Positions 16,122-24,889 of a stretch of DNA of 64,000 nucleotides are shown piece after piece; the stretch's first letter is position 1, and every line of letters begins with the position of its first letter. The notes under the pieces were generated by a model. The model had not been told where the DNA came from. It did no database searches and saw only the letters and a program-made list of their open reading frames with translations. The DNA is taken from positions 3,513,001 to 3,577,000 of the forward strand of contig NZ_CP095855.1 in the NCBI RefSeq assembly GCF_023100805.1, in the 5' to 3' direction. Source of the DNA: Chitinophaga filiformis. Lineage in GTDB: Bacteria > Bacteroidota > Bacteroidia > Chitinophagales > Chitinophagaceae. Made by a program: the position numbers and the translations under genes.

Positions 16122-18545
16122 ATGAGATTTGTTCCCTTTACCGTTAGCGCGGTGATAACCATTGCCTTGATAGTATGTCTTGATCGCTCCTGGGGCTCAC
16201 TACCACCTTTAGGAAGGCTGTTAAGCCCGCAGGAAGGTTTCTGGCAGAATGCCACATCTATCAGTAAAGACTACAATGAAGACCTGCAGGTGCCCGGCCT
16301 GAAAGGAAAAGTGGAGGTTTGGCTGGACGACAGAATGGTGCCTCATATCTTCGCAGAAAATAACACAGACGCTTACTATGTACAGGGATATATGCATGCC
16401 CGTGACCGTCTGTGGCAGATGGAGCTGCAGTCGTTTGCCGCCGCAGGCCGTCTGTCAGAGATCCTGGGAAGCAAAATGATCAATTATGACCGTCAGCAGC
16501 GCCGCCTGGGTATGCTGTACGGCGCAGAGCAGGCGCTGAAGGCGATGGAAGCTGATCCTGTAGCCGGCCCTGCTATTAATGCATATGCTGATGGTGTTAA
16601 TGCCTATATCAGCACACTAACCAAAGCAACACTTCCGCTGGAATATAAACTGCTGAACTATCGACCGGAGAAATGGACGCCTCTGAACTCGGCCCTGTTG
16701 CTGAAGATGATGGCAGCAGATCTGGCAGGAGGCGCCAATGACCTGGTGTATACCAATGCCCGCCAGCTTTTCAGTAAAGAAGACTTTGTTAAGATGTACC
16801 CTGATTTTGGAGATAGTATAGACCCTATCATTCCCCGGGGAACGCAATATCCTGCGGCAAGTGTAAAAGTAACCACACCGGCAGACAGTATCCTGAAAGC
16901 CGCAGGTGTAGTGCTGCATTTCAAGGAAGACAAACCTGATCCTGACAATGGCAGCAATAACTGGGCGGTAGCCGGTTCCAAAACACGTTCCGGTGCGCCT
17001 ATTCTTGCGAATGATCCACACCTGGGTCTGAGCCTGCCTTCCCTTTGGTATGAAGCACAGATCCATACGCCGGAAATGAATGTTTACGGCGCTACATTGC
17101 CGGGCGCTCCGGGCGTTATCATCGGGTTTAACGATCATATTGCCTGGGGAGTGACCAATGCAGCAGAAGACGTAAAAGACTTTTACCTGATGCAATTCCG
17201 AAATGGCAAACAGCAATACCTGTTCAATGGCGCCTACCGGGATGCAGACCTGCGTATAGAAAAGATCAATGTGAAAGGAGGACAGCCATATTATGATACT
17301 GTGGCTTATACGGTGTGGGGTCCTGTGGTGTATGATAATGTATTCCCTGATACAGCTACCGGTCATCAGTTCCTTGCCATGCGCTGGAAAGCACTGGATC
17401 CTTCGGCTGAGATCAGGACATTCCTGGAGCTCAATAAAGCGCATAATTACAAGGATTATTTAGCTGCTTTAAAATATTATACCTGTCCTGCGCAGAACTT
17501 CGCATTTGCCGCTAAAACGGGCGAAATAGCGCTCTGGCATAATGGTCAGTTCCCCTTGCGCTTTAAGGACGAAGGGAAATGGATCATGCCGGGAAGCGAC
17601 AGCACTTTTGCATGGCAGGGATATGTGCCGCAGGAAGAGAATCCGCACATCCTCAATCCAGCGCGTGGTTTTGTCAGCTCTGCCAATCAGCACCCGACAG
17701 ACAGTACTTATCCTTACCGCTATGTGGCCGACTTCGATCTCTTCAGGGGCAAACGTATCAACGAGGTATTGGCGGCAGACAGCCAGATCACTATACAGCA
17801 GATGATGGATCTGCAGAATGATGTTCTGAATCCTTTTGCCCGTGCGGCACTGCCAATGATCAGGGCTCACCTGCCTGTTTCCCTGCTCACTGCCGATCAG
17901 CGAACATACTGGGAGCTCCTGGACAAATGGAATCTGCAGAGTAGTGCGGATAGTAAAGCAGCTACTATCTTCAACATTTTCTGGGATAAATTACAATCAG
18001 CTATCTGGGATGATGATATCGTTCGTGAGAAGACGCCATTGCAGCAGCCCTGGGAAAAAACAACCTTGCTCTGGCTTATCAGGGATTCTTCTATGAAATT
18101 TATCGACAATATCCATACACCGGAAAAAGAGACGCTGTCTCAAACTATACTGACAGCTTTCGCCTTTGCGGCAGACAGCGCCAGGGCATTGGATAAGGAA
18201 CATAAATTAGAGTTTGGCCGTTTCCGTGGTACGAATATCCGTCACCTGACACGGTCCATTATTCCGTTCAGCGCGATGAACCTGCGCACCGGCGGAGGCC
18301 GTCATATTGTGAACGCTACCAAACAACTACATGGACCGTCGTGGAAAATGGTGGTAGAGCTGACAGGAAAGACAGTGGCATATGGCATCTACCCCGGAGG
18401 ACAAAGCGGCAATCCCGGAAGTCCGTTCTATGACAATGCTGTACAGGATTGGGTACAGGGGAAGTATTATCTGCTGCATGTATTCGATCCAAAGGAAGAT
18501 ACAGACCCTGCCGTGAAGTTTAAGGTTAGGTTTAGCAAGGGCTGA
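16122..18545 (+). CDS. Penicillin acylase family protein (Ntn hydrolase)
   Basis: An N-terminal membrane segment or signal peptide (VSAVITIALIVCL) precedes a penicillin-amidase precursor. The autocatalytic site is G-S278 in DNGSNNWAVAG: the serine becomes the beta-chain N-terminal nucleophile. YYVQGYMHARDRLWQMELQ is the alpha-chain signature and LANDPHLGLSLPSLWYEAQ the beta-chain one. Natural substrates may be N-acyl amines such as acyl-homoserine lactones or lipopeptides. 807 aa matches the family. It stands alone between bioF and the tRNA-Lys gene. Confidence 0.9.
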   Translation: MRFVPFTVSAVITIALIVCLDRSWGSLPPLGRLLSPQEGFWQNATSISKDYNEDLQVPGLKGKVEVWLDDRMVPHIFAENNTDAYYVQGYMHARDRLWQMELQSFAAAGRLSEILGSKMINYDRQQRRLGMLYGAEQALKAMEADPVAGPAINAYADGVNAYISTLTKATLPLEYKLLNYRPEKWTPLNSALLLKMMAADLAGGANDLVYTNARQLFSKEDFVKMYPDFGDSIDPIIPRGTQYPAASVKVTTPADSILKAAGVVLHFKEDKPDPDNGSNNWAVAGSKTRSGAPILANDPHLGLSLPSLWYEAQIHTPEMNVYGATLPGAPGVIIGFNDHIAWGVTNAAEDVKDFYLMQFRNGKQQYLFNGAYRDADLRIEKINVKGGQPYYDTVAYTVWGPVVYDNVFPDTATGHQFLAMRWKALDPSAEIRTFLELNKAHNYKDYLAALKYYTCPAQNFAFAAKTGEIALWHNGQFPLRFKDEGKWIMPGSDSTFAWQGYVPQEENPHILNPARGFVSSANQHPTDSTYPYRYVADFDLFRGKRINEVLAADSQITIQQMMDLQNDVLNPFARAALPMIRAHLPVSLLTADQRTYWELLDKWNLQSSADSKAATIFNIFWDKLQSAIWDDDIVREKTPLQQPWEKTTLLWLIRDSSMKFIDNIHTPEKETLSQTILTAFAFAADSARALDKEHKLEFGRFRGTNIRHLTRSIIPFSAMNLRTGGGRHIVNATKQLHGPSWKMVVELTGKTVAYGIYPGGQSGNPGSPFYDNAVQDWVQGKYYLLHVFDPKEDTDPAVKFKVRFSKG

Positions 18546-18563
18546 AAATTTTTCTGAAAAATA

Positions 18564-18594
18564 TTTGGAAGGGAATATATAATTCCTATCTTTG
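18564..18594 (+). promoter_or_regulatory. Bacteroidota-type sigma-A promoter of tRNA-Lys
   Basis: A -33 element TTTG (18564-18567) is followed after exactly 19 bp by a perfect -7 element TATCTTTG (18587-18594), 25 bp before the mature tRNA 5' end. This is the Bacteroidota primary promoter consensus (TTTG ... TAnnTTTG) and the clearest promoter in the window. Confidence 0.9.
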
Positions 18595-18619
18595 CACTCC
18601 CAATCACAAAAAAGGGAAT

Positions 18620-18692
18620 GATTCCGTAGCTCAGTTGGTAGAGCAATACACTTTTAATGTATGGGTCCTGGGTTCGAGTCCCAGCGGGATCA
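18620..18692 (+). tRNA. tRNA-Lys (TTT)
   Basis: The acceptor stem GATTCCG pairs with CGGGATC (one T-G pair). The anticodon stem ATACA/TGTAT encloses loop CTTTTAA with anticodon TTT, and the T arm contains GGTTCGAGTCC. The discriminator base is A at 18692; CCA is not encoded. A 16-bp stretch of its 3' end (18679-18694) recurs, inverted, at 60855-60870 beside the integrase. Confidence 0.97.
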
Positions 18693-18698
18693 CAAATG

Positions 18699-18736
18699 AC
18701 GCTTCAAGTTCAAGGACTTGGAGCGTTTTTGTTTTT
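18699..18736 (+). terminator. Terminator after tRNA-Lys
   Basis: Inverted repeat ACGCTTCAAGT / ACTTGGAGCGT followed by TTTTTGTTTTT, six bases after the tRNA end. Confidence 0.85.
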
Positions 18737-18836
18737 AGCCCAATTCTTCTTTCATATTTAGTTTTTTGGTTCGAGGTTGATCATTTCGGATCAAGTTGAA
18801 TTCTTGGGGGATTAGATTTAAAAATATTGTTTTGCT

Positions 18837-18873
18837 ATAAAAGTGGGTGTATCGTACTTCTGACACACCCACT
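18837..18873 (-). terminator. Terminator of the minus-strand lipoprotein gene
   Basis: On the minus strand a 9-bp stem (AGTGGGTGT / ACACCCACT, arms 18865-18873 and 18842-18850) runs into TTTATAG, 36 bp past the lipoprotein stop codon. Confidence 0.7.
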
Positions 18874-18908
18874 CCCGCATTACTGTAAATACTTGCATGT
18901 ACGTAGGA

Positions 18909-20645
18909 TCAGACTACCTGTTTCAGCCGGAAGCTGGCAACCAGGTGGTGCACTACGTTCGTCTTATCTTTATAGTATGCCTCCAGAGAACCTTCAACAT
19001 ACCCGCCTATCATCATATCATATCTTGTGAAGGTGACTTTAAACGTTCTATTATAATCCACCTCATAAAGGACATTATTCACACGAAGTTCGGTAAGGTT
19101 CAGGAAGGTACCTGTGCCGCTGCCACTGGTGGAGAAGTCCAGGCCCATCGTTGGATGCATTTGATCGTCCTGGCAGGAGATATCCGTGGTCCCTTTCCAG
19201 TAGTAAGACGCTAAAAAGGAATTACCTGGAGTTGCCGCATCTCCTTTGATGTTGTATTCAACATCATCAATGGAGTACTTCAGGAAGAGATCTGTGGCAG
19301 ACTTACAGGTAGTAAGATGCACAATATTCTCTTCATTGGTGATCAATAGTGCTGCGGTGTCAGGACCAGGCACCGCATCGTTGCTGGCATTCATCAAAAA
19401 AATCGCCCTGACGTCACCTGTTACGTAGGCGCCACCATATTGCCCATTGGTAACAGGCAAATACCAACGGTTGTTGAGGGGCTGGCAAATAGCGGTTACC
19501 GTTCCACTTTGTATAGGCCCGCCACCGCAGTTGATTGCCGTTCCCTTTACAGACGTAATGTAAGGGGATGACGCAGGCAAGATGATTTCCTCATCTATGC
19601 CGGAGTTGAACGGTCCCCGCAGCACAAAAGGAGGAGGTCCGTCACTGAGGCTGCGCCAGCCAAGGAGAATATCTGCTGTCAGGTTTTCATGGGCCGGTAA
19701 AAAACAGATTGCATTGCCTTCTGCATCTGTACGGGCAGATGCTACTTCGTTATCCCCGCTTTTTACCCGCAGGATGGCATTAACCACCGGAAGACCATTT
19801 GAGGTACGTACCTTAAACGTCTTATACATACCGTCCACAAGTTCGCCAAAGCTCCAGATACCTCCCTGATGAATTTCCTTTGTATAGAAATTCCCCGTCT
19901 TTTTAGCATACCCTTGCTGCACCCACTGGTTATTTAAATAGAGCCAGGTGGCTATGCTGTCAGGCGCCGTAGAGCGCAGGCCAGCCGCGATCGGATATTG
20001 CAATGTGAGTTTTCCCAGCATTTTATAGGGAATATCAAGCAGTAACACACCAAATGACCGGAGGTACCATCTATGCCCATCCATGTCTGCCTTAAAAGAC
20101 GGATTGGTGATGGAAAAAGCGGTGGCCGTTGGGTCCAGAATTGCATACGCCGGACTTGATGCAACAATTCCGGGTTCTTCGAATGCATTGGCACCAAAAG
20201 TTAACTTCCCGTCTCCTGCCAGTGCCCATTCCCCCGCATCGGTGGTAAACACCCGGTCAAGGTACGTGCCGTGAACATTGTTTACATCCACGTTGTTCCG
20301 GGAAGAGCCAGTGAGAGGAACATTGCGCGCAGTAGCGAGAAGGCCCAGATAAGGATCTGGTGTTAAGCTAATATTGCAATCATATTTTTCAACCGATAGT
20401 GCCGTGTTCGTTGAGTAACCGCTAAACGCATAATCAGTAACAGCACCATTTATTTTAACGGACATTGGATTCCCATACAGGCCATTCATTTCCGCATATA
20501 CCGTAACAATAGTGCTGACAGGGGTCGCAGGCGGTATTGGGTTATGATCAACAGGCGGCTCATCGGGGATATCGGTATTGGGCTTGGGTTTACTACAGGC
20601 CATTATTAATAATGAAATAATCGCCAGGGGATAAAGCAATTTCAT
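18909..20645 (-). CDS. Large hypothetical lipoprotein
   Basis: A type II signal peptide ends in the lipobox LLIMAC-S, so the mature protein is lipid-anchored at Cys17. A proline-rich linker follows (about residues 22-43). The rest is beta-rich. Around residues 275-320 there is a carboxypeptidase-regulatory-like or Ig-like repeat (FKVRTSNGLPVVNAILRVKSG with ARTDAEGNAICFLPAHE), common in Bacteroidota surface proteins. No catalytic motif is recognised. The likely location is the outer membrane or cell surface. Function unknown; it may bind a polymer or partner protein. Confidence 0.75.
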   Translation of the reverse strand: MKLLYPLAIISLLIMACSKPKPNTDIPDEPPVDHNPIPPATPVSTIVTVYAEMNGLYGNPMSVKINGAVTDYAFSGYSTNTALSVEKYDCNISLTPDPYLGLLATARNVPLTGSSRNNVDVNNVHGTYLDRVFTTDAGEWALAGDGKLTFGANAFEEPGIVASSPAYAILDPTATAFSITNPSFKADMDGHRWYLRSFGVLLLDIPYKMLGKLTLQYPIAAGLRSTAPDSIATWLYLNNQWVQQGYAKKTGNFYTKEIHQGGIWSFGELVDGMYKTFKVRTSNGLPVVNAILRVKSGDNEVASARTDAEGNAICFLPAHENLTADILLGWRSLSDGPPPFVLRGPFNSGIDEEIILPASSPYITSVKGTAINCGGGPIQSGTVTAICQPLNNRWYLPVTNGQYGGAYVTGDVRAIFLMNASNDAVPGPDTAALLITNEENIVHLTTCKSATDLFLKYSIDDVEYNIKGDAATPGNSFLASYYWKGTTDISCQDDQMHPTMGLDFSTSGSGTGTFLNLTELRVNNVLYEVDYNRTFKVTFTRYDMMIGGYVEGSLEAYYKDKTNVVHHLVASFRLKQVV

Positions 20646-20721
20646 AGATGGGCTTATTTTACCTTTTAAAGGTAAATATAGTTCTAATATGTAGAAAACT
20701 GCCGCTATTGGGCAGGATAAA

Positions 20722-20751
20722 CACAGGGACCGGCTTTAGCCGGTCCCTGTG
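20722..20751 (-). terminator. Strong hairpin terminator
   Basis: A perfect 13-bp GC-rich stem (CACAGGGACCGGC / GCCGGTCCCTGTG) with a TTTA loop lies directly after the last in-frame stop of the decayed ABC gene on the minus strand (stop at 20757-20759). No long T-run is present. Confidence 0.65.
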
Positions 20752-20756
20752 ACAAA

Positions 20757-21060
20757 CTATAAACCGGCCTTTATTTCATCCAGCGTATCAGCGAAGACCG
20801 TCATCCTTTTTGCCATGCCAGCCCTCTTTCAATGGGGTCTGTTTCCTGTTTAACAATAGCGCCGGGTTGTCCCTGCTCTCTGCATATCCACCACTTTGTC
20901 CAATACACAGATATCCAGTCCTGAAAAGGGTTCATCAAACAGAAGAAAGCCCGATCCTTTTAATAAATCAGTTAAGTCCTGCATAATCTGGTTCGGGTTT
21001 TCGATACTCCGTGTCACTGAAAGCCCGGCTTCAATAGAAGTCGGTTTTTTTGTTTTGTTG
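20757..21060 (-). pseudogene. Remnant of an ABC transporter ATPase (C-terminal part)
   Basis: Read on the minus strand, the sequence encodes SGFLLFDEPFSGLDIC, which is the Walker B, D-loop region of an ABC ATPase, preceded by SVTRSIENPNQIMQDLTDLL. The frame then breaks; sequences in the other two frames (PGAIVKQETDPIERGL, then MAKRMTVFADTLDEIKAGL and stop) look like the continuation. So at least two frameshifts are present, and the Walker A half and signature motif are missing. It sits just downstream of the lanthipeptide-like precursor on the same strand and could be the relic of its exporter. Family assignment by motif; the link to the peptide is inference. Confidence 0.7.
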
Positions 21061-21147
21061 GATGTGCTTGTTAGTTGATGTTAGTCATTTAGAAGGTCTT
21101 TAGCTAATAGATTGTTCTTGTAATTTAATAAACTCCGCTCCTATAAC

Positions 21148-21188
21148 GCAATGGGATCGTCATTCTGGAGGAACGACGATCCCATTGC
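21148..21188 (-). terminator. Perfect 14-bp hairpin after the precursor-peptide gene
   Basis: Arms GCAATGGGATCGTC (21148-21161) and GACGATCCCATTGC (21175-21188) enclose a 13-base loop, 34 bp past the peptide stop codon. With no T-run it may act as a partial terminator or 3' stabiliser, an arrangement often seen between RiPP precursor genes and downstream genes. Confidence 0.7.
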
Positions 21189-21222
21189 CATTTAAGTGAT
21201 ACTTCGATGTTTGCAGCTTTGA

Positions 21223-21381
21223 TTATACGATGCCGTTTTCTGTAATCGTCATAGGATCACAAACAGCACAGGTAGGCCCTTCTGTTGGATTTATTACTAC
21301 CCCTTTATTTACCTTGGTGTTGCTTAGTTTAGCGATTTTAATTTTGTTCAGGGTCAATTTTTTTCTGTTTTCCTTTTTCAT
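21223..21381 (-). CDS. Class I lanthipeptide-like precursor peptide (52 aa)
   Basis: A short gene with start ATG at 21381-21379 and stop at 21225-21223. Residues 1-19 form a lysine-rich leader, KKLTLNKIKIAKL at 7-19, the pattern of Bacteroidota class I lanthipeptide leaders (K-L-x-L-N-K-x-x-I-A-x-L). The C-terminal half holds Thr33, Thr37, Cys38, Cys41, Thr45 and Thr47 (GPTCAVCDPMTITENG), which could provide dehydrated threonines and two thioether donors. No LanB, LanC or peptidase gene lies within the window, and the only neighbour of interest is the decayed ABC ATPase downstream. The leader pattern is read directly; modification is inference. It may be orphaned or served in trans. Confidence 0.75.
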   Translation of the reverse strand: MKKENRKKLTLNKIKIAKLSNTKVNKGVVINPTEGPTCAVCDPMTITENGIV

Positions 21382-21576
21382 GTGCAATTAGGGTTTAGGT
21401 GAAGAAATATGTATTTAGGAAGATAATAAAATCAGTTCATATTTAAAAGAGAGCCGAATGATTATGTCAAAGGAGCAGCTGCTTCGCTTTTGTAATAGGC
21501 CACCAATAATCATATAAATTATTTATGTAATAACAATATTATGCAGTAAATTGAAGCTTAATGTAAACATCACTTT

Positions 21577-21813
21577 ATGATTTGGACTATTATTATTGGC
21601 GGCATAGCTGGCTGGCTTTCAGGGAAACTGATGCGAGGTAAAGGGTTTGGAATAATTGTAGATATTATTGTGGGAGTAATAGGCGGCTGGCTGGGTGGCT
21701 GGCTTTTCGGCCAGCTTGGAATCCATATCGGGAGTGGTCTGTTGGGCTCACTGATCGTGGCACTGGTGGGCGCTATCATACTAATCTGGCTTGTACGGTT
21801 AGTGAAACGCTGA
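21577..21813 (+). CDS. GlsB/YeaQ/YmgE family membrane protein
   Basis: A 78-aa protein made of three hydrophobic segments with dense glycine motifs: IIIGGIAGWLSGKLMRGKGFG, VGVIGGWLGGWLFG and GLLGSLIVALVGAIILIWLVRL. This is the transglycosylase-associated / stress-response small membrane protein family. It is monocistronic with its own terminator. Proteins of this family are often induced by acid or general stress; the biochemical function is not known. Confidence 0.9.
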   Translation: MIWTIIIGGIAGWLSGKLMRGKGFGIIVDIIVGVIGGWLGGWLFGQLGIHIGSGLLGSLIVALVGAIILIWLVRLVKR

Positions 21814-21877
21814 GAAAGGCCATTGTTGGGAAAGATAAGCAGTTGAATGCTGTATCATAGGAAGCGCTGACATTGGG

Positions 21878-21910
21878 CAAAGCTCGCGCTAGTCGCGAGC
21901 TTTGTTTTTT
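21878..21910 (+). terminator. Terminator of the GlsB-type gene
   Basis: An 11-bp stem (CAAAGCTCGCG / CGCGAGCTTTG) with loop CTAGT is followed by TTTTTT. The stem-loop is almost identical to the one at 23085-23121. Confidence 0.9.
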
Positions 21911-21913
21911 ATT

Positions 21914-22257
21914 TGACGATGTTCCCTCGGTTGCCGTGTCCCGTTTAGTATCATCCGTAAATTAGAGCAACCAGTTAATCTCATAATTGGTTTTGAGGAT
22001 GATTAAATAAAGCTTGTAAGCAATATGGCTGTATCAATACGACTAAAGCGAGTAATTGTTCAGGGGTCCTGAAAACCGGAATGTCTTATAAATGAAATGT
22101 AAAAACTTAAACTCCAAAGTTTTTTCTAATTTGGAGTGATAAAGTACTACTACTGGCATTTAATGATATCAAATATGTTTATGCCTGAAGTAAATAGCAA
22201 GATGAAAGCAGAGGATACTATGCCTAAGATTTCTCAATAATGATTTAACCATTGCCC
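21914..22257. other. Intergenic region, no supported gene
   Basis: About 340 bases with no credible frame. One 8-bp inverted repeat, ACTCCAAA (22111-22118) / TTTGGAGT (22130-22137), flanks a T-rich loop; it could be an operator or a weak hairpin. The promoter of the SMI1/KNR4 gene must lie here, but no clear consensus pair was found. Confidence 0.4.
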
Positions 22258-22956
22258 ATGACTTATTTTCAAAAGATCAGACTTCTGTATGGAATCCCCG
22301 AAAATGAAAACTTCGGATTAGAAGAAAGCGAGATCGTTGCATTGGAAAAGCGATTGAATATTGAACTGCCTGTTATATTACGAAAGTACTATTTTACTTT
22401 CGGCAGTCATGAAGCGCTTAACTATGCTTACAATAGATTGTTACGGCATGAAAACGTATGGATTTCACGAGACGGATATTTGATGTTTTATGAAGAAAGA
22501 CAGGGCGTGGTTTCCTGGGGTATAAAAAAGGAGGATTTGTTACGTCCGAACCCGCCTGTCTATGGTAACTATTCTAGTGATGAAGCGAATCCCGATTGGC
22601 ATCTGGAGTTCCCATTAGACGCTTGTTTGTTAATGTTGGCGGTGTATAATGGTGTTTTAGGCGGATTATTGTTCAATGGCAACTGTTTGGATGCAGTTAA
22701 ACCAGAAGTAGTTAGTTATATTAAAGATAACTGGCAGGAGTTGGAGGATATTTCAAATAGCTCTCAACGGATCTATACCAGGGATTATGCTGAAATGATT
22801 AGCCTATCATTTGACAAAGAACAGAATTGCAGCGGTATTTTTATCGGTACTAATGACCGCGACCGGTTTAATGGTATGTTGGACCATTTAGATGTAAACT
22901 GGTTTTATTTATCTACTGAGGACATGGATGATGAAGATGATGAAGATGATGAATGA
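22258..22956 (+). CDS. SMI1/KNR4 family protein with acidic tail
   Basis: Residues ~20-70 fit the SMI1/KNR4 (SUKH) fold start: GLEESEIVALEKRLNIELPVILRKYY, with the later WHLEFPLDACLLMLAVYN block. Bacterial members are frequently immunity proteins against contact-dependent or polymorphic toxins. The C-terminus is a run of Asp/Glu (DMDDEDDEDDE) encoded by GATGAA/GATGAT codon repeats, so it may vary by slippage. I use the ATG at 22258 instead of the TTG two codons upstream. No toxin gene is adjacent, so an orphan immunity role is a guess. Confidence 0.7.
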   Translation: MTYFQKIRLLYGIPENENFGLEESEIVALEKRLNIELPVILRKYYFTFGSHEALNYAYNRLLRHENVWISRDGYLMFYEERQGVVSWGIKKEDLLRPNPPVYGNYSSDEANPDWHLEFPLDACLLMLAVYNGVLGGLLFNGNCLDAVKPEVVSYIKDNWQELEDISNSSQRIYTRDYAEMISLSFDKEQNCSGIFIGTNDRDRFNGMLDHLDVNWFYLSTEDMDDEDDEDDE

Positions 22957-23084
22957 ACGGCTTTCCCTTCTTCCGATATGTAGCCTTGCTATTAAGGTAG
23001 CCGGCCAGATAAATGTTATTGTCTGCGACAGCGATGGCCTTTACTCCGGCGCCTGCAGCTTTCCTATGCCTGGGATCACTGTAA

Positions 23085-23121
23085 GATAACAAAGCCCGCG
23101 CTAGTCGCGAGCTTTGTTATC
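23085..23121. terminator. Bidirectional terminator between convergent genes
   Basis: A 15-bp stem GATAACAAAGCCCGCG / CGCGAGCTTTGTTATC with one mismatch and loop CTAGT lies between the SMI1/KNR4 gene and the SDR gene. Its core matches the terminator at 21878. Confidence 0.8.
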
Positions 23122-23125
23122 TTTC

Positions 23126-23863
23126 TTACCACGGTATTTCTCCAGTTTCAGGATTGTTTTCCTCACTAAAAAATTTCCCTGTTGGGCCATCATTGCCAAT
23201 GAGCGCATATTTTACGATCCGTTTTCCGGCTTCTGTAACTGTTCCATGGCCACGATGTCCGTTGAAATCTGTTTTTGTAAATCCTGGACAAACAGCATTT
23301 ATTTTGAAGGGAGTGTTTTTAAACTCGTATGCTAACACCACAGTGTACATATTCAGGGCTGATTTGGAAGAAAGATATACAGCACCTTTGTAGTCGTAGT
23401 ATTTATATGTTGGATCGCTGTGAAGGGTAATGGAGCCCTGACTTGAACTTACATTTACAATGCGGGGTGCTGAGGACTTTTTTAATAAATCAATAAATGC
23501 CTGTGTAACCCGCACGGCGCCGTAAACATTTGCGTCATAAGCTGCCTTAAACTGGTCAATTGTTGAATCAAGCGCCGTTTGTGGGTAACCACCATAGATA
23601 CCCGCATTATTAATAAGTATATCCAGTACCTTGGTTTTTTTACCTATCTCCTTACGGGCTTTAAGTACAGATTCGTCGTCCGTAATGTCGAGCTGAATAA
23701 CTTCTACATTGTTTAAGCCCTTTGCTTTTAATTTACCAAGGGCTTCAACACCGTTTTCTAAATTACGACTGCCGAGGTAAACATACATGCCTTCCTGGGC
23801 AAGTTGTTGTGCAACTTCAAGGCCAATACTTTTGTTGGCCCCTGTTACTAATGCAAATCTCAT
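23126..23863 (-). CDS. SDR family oxidoreductase
   Basis: A classical short-chain dehydrogenase/reductase. The NADP(H)-binding motif VTGANKSIGLEVA is at the N-terminus, the NNAGIYGG motif follows, the catalytic serine lies in NVSSSQGS, and YLSSK supplies the catalytic Tyr and Lys. The pattern SSQGSI followed by a long insert before the YxxxK resembles carbonyl reductase-like members (CBR1). An AraC regulator lies upstream on the same strand with 65 bp between genes. Substrate unknown. Confidence 0.88.
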   Translation of the reverse strand: MRFALVTGANKSIGLEVAQQLAQEGMYVYLGSRNLENGVEALGKLKAKGLNNVEVIQLDITDDESVLKARKEIGKKTKVLDILINNAGIYGGYPQTALDSTIDQFKAAYDANVYGAVRVTQAFIDLLKKSSAPRIVNVSSSQGSITLHSDPTYKYYDYKGAVYLSSKSALNMYTVVLAYEFKNTPFKINAVCPGFTKTDFNGHRGHGTVTEAGKRIVKYALIGNDGPTGKFFSEENNPETGEIPW

Positions 23864-23928
23864 TTCTTGTGTGAATTTTATGAAGCAAAAGTAGCGGGGC
23901 GCAAAATAGGGGGAATGGACAAATCCGT

Positions 23929-24807
23929 TTATTCTCCCGACAAATCTTGCTTAGGTAAAAACTCACTGGCACTTTTTCCTGTACTTTTTTTAAAGAGCCT
24001 TGAAAAATAATCAGGGTCATTAAAACCTAGTTCATAGGCCAATTCTTTGATAGAAATATTAGAATAGCGCAATTTTCTCTGGGCTTCCGCCATCAGGCGG
24101 TTAATAAAATAGTCTTTGGGCGATGTGCCGGCATATTCTTTTACAATCCGGTATAAACTGTTGGTAGATAAAGCTAATTTCTCTGCAATTGCGTTGATGG
24201 AGGGTTGCTCTGTAAGAGACGTTTCCACAACTAATTTGAACTCAACAAACTTTGAAAGGTTTGGATTTAAGATATTAACGGGTTGTTTGTTTTTGAAATA
24301 GGCGCTGTTTAATTCTGATAACAATGAGCTCAAATAAGCTAACATTATCTCTGTGTCGGTCTCCTGTTTGTCTAAGTACAGTATCTGGTTTAAAATTCCG
24401 AAAACCTTTATTACTCTTTCTTTTGCCGCACTGCCAAGAGCTATGGTTGGTGCGTTGAAAGGGTTGACTAAAAAAGGATATTGTTGTGGCAACAGGGCCA
24501 ATGTATTTTCATCAAACAGCAATTTGAAATATTTAAGATTGTCTGTTTTGGCCGGTGGTGTAAAAATTTGATTCGGCATTGCAAAAAGCAGGTGCCCGTC
24601 GGTAAGCGTATAGTCTTGTGATTCTAAATTGTATGTAATTGTGCCGCTTTCAATTAATACGATAAAATAAGACGATAATCTGCGGGGTTGCAGCAAATTC
24701 TTTTGAGAGTCAGCTGACAGATAAGGATTGTCGTTTGATCGAACCTTTATTCCTGGTTCATTATGCTGTAGGTCCTCATATTTCCCTTTTGGTTTTTGCA
24801 TATTCAT
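23929..24807 (-). CDS. AraC family transcriptional regulator
   Basis: 292 aa. The N-terminal half resembles an AraC cupin sensor (YFIVLIESGTITYNLESQDYTLTDGHLLFAMPNQIF). The C-terminal ~100 residues are the double HTH: SINAIAEKLALSTNSLYRIVKEYAGTSPKDYFINRLMAEAQRKL and ISIKELAYELGFNDPDYFSRLFKKSTGKS. It lies directly upstream of the SDR gene on the same strand and is likely to control that gene or itself. The ligand is not identifiable. Confidence 0.9.
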   Translation of the reverse strand: MNMQKPKGKYEDLQHNEPGIKVRSNDNPYLSADSQKNLLQPRRLSSYFIVLIESGTITYNLESQDYTLTDGHLLFAMPNQIFTPPAKTDNLKYFKLLFDENTLALLPQQYPFLVNPFNAPTIALGSAAKERVIKVFGILNQILYLDKQETDTEIMLAYLSSLLSELNSAYFKNKQPVNILNPNLSKFVEFKLVVETSLTEQPSINAIAEKLALSTNSLYRIVKEYAGTSPKDYFINRLMAEAQRKLRYSNISIKELAYELGFNDPDYFSRLFKKSTGKSASEFLPKQDLSGE

Positions 24808-24889
24808 TGCTCAATGTTTGTAGGCGTAGCCATTTGACTCTCATTTCACCAGAAAACGGGGGCAGCCACCAACGCCGTCAAATTTAAAT

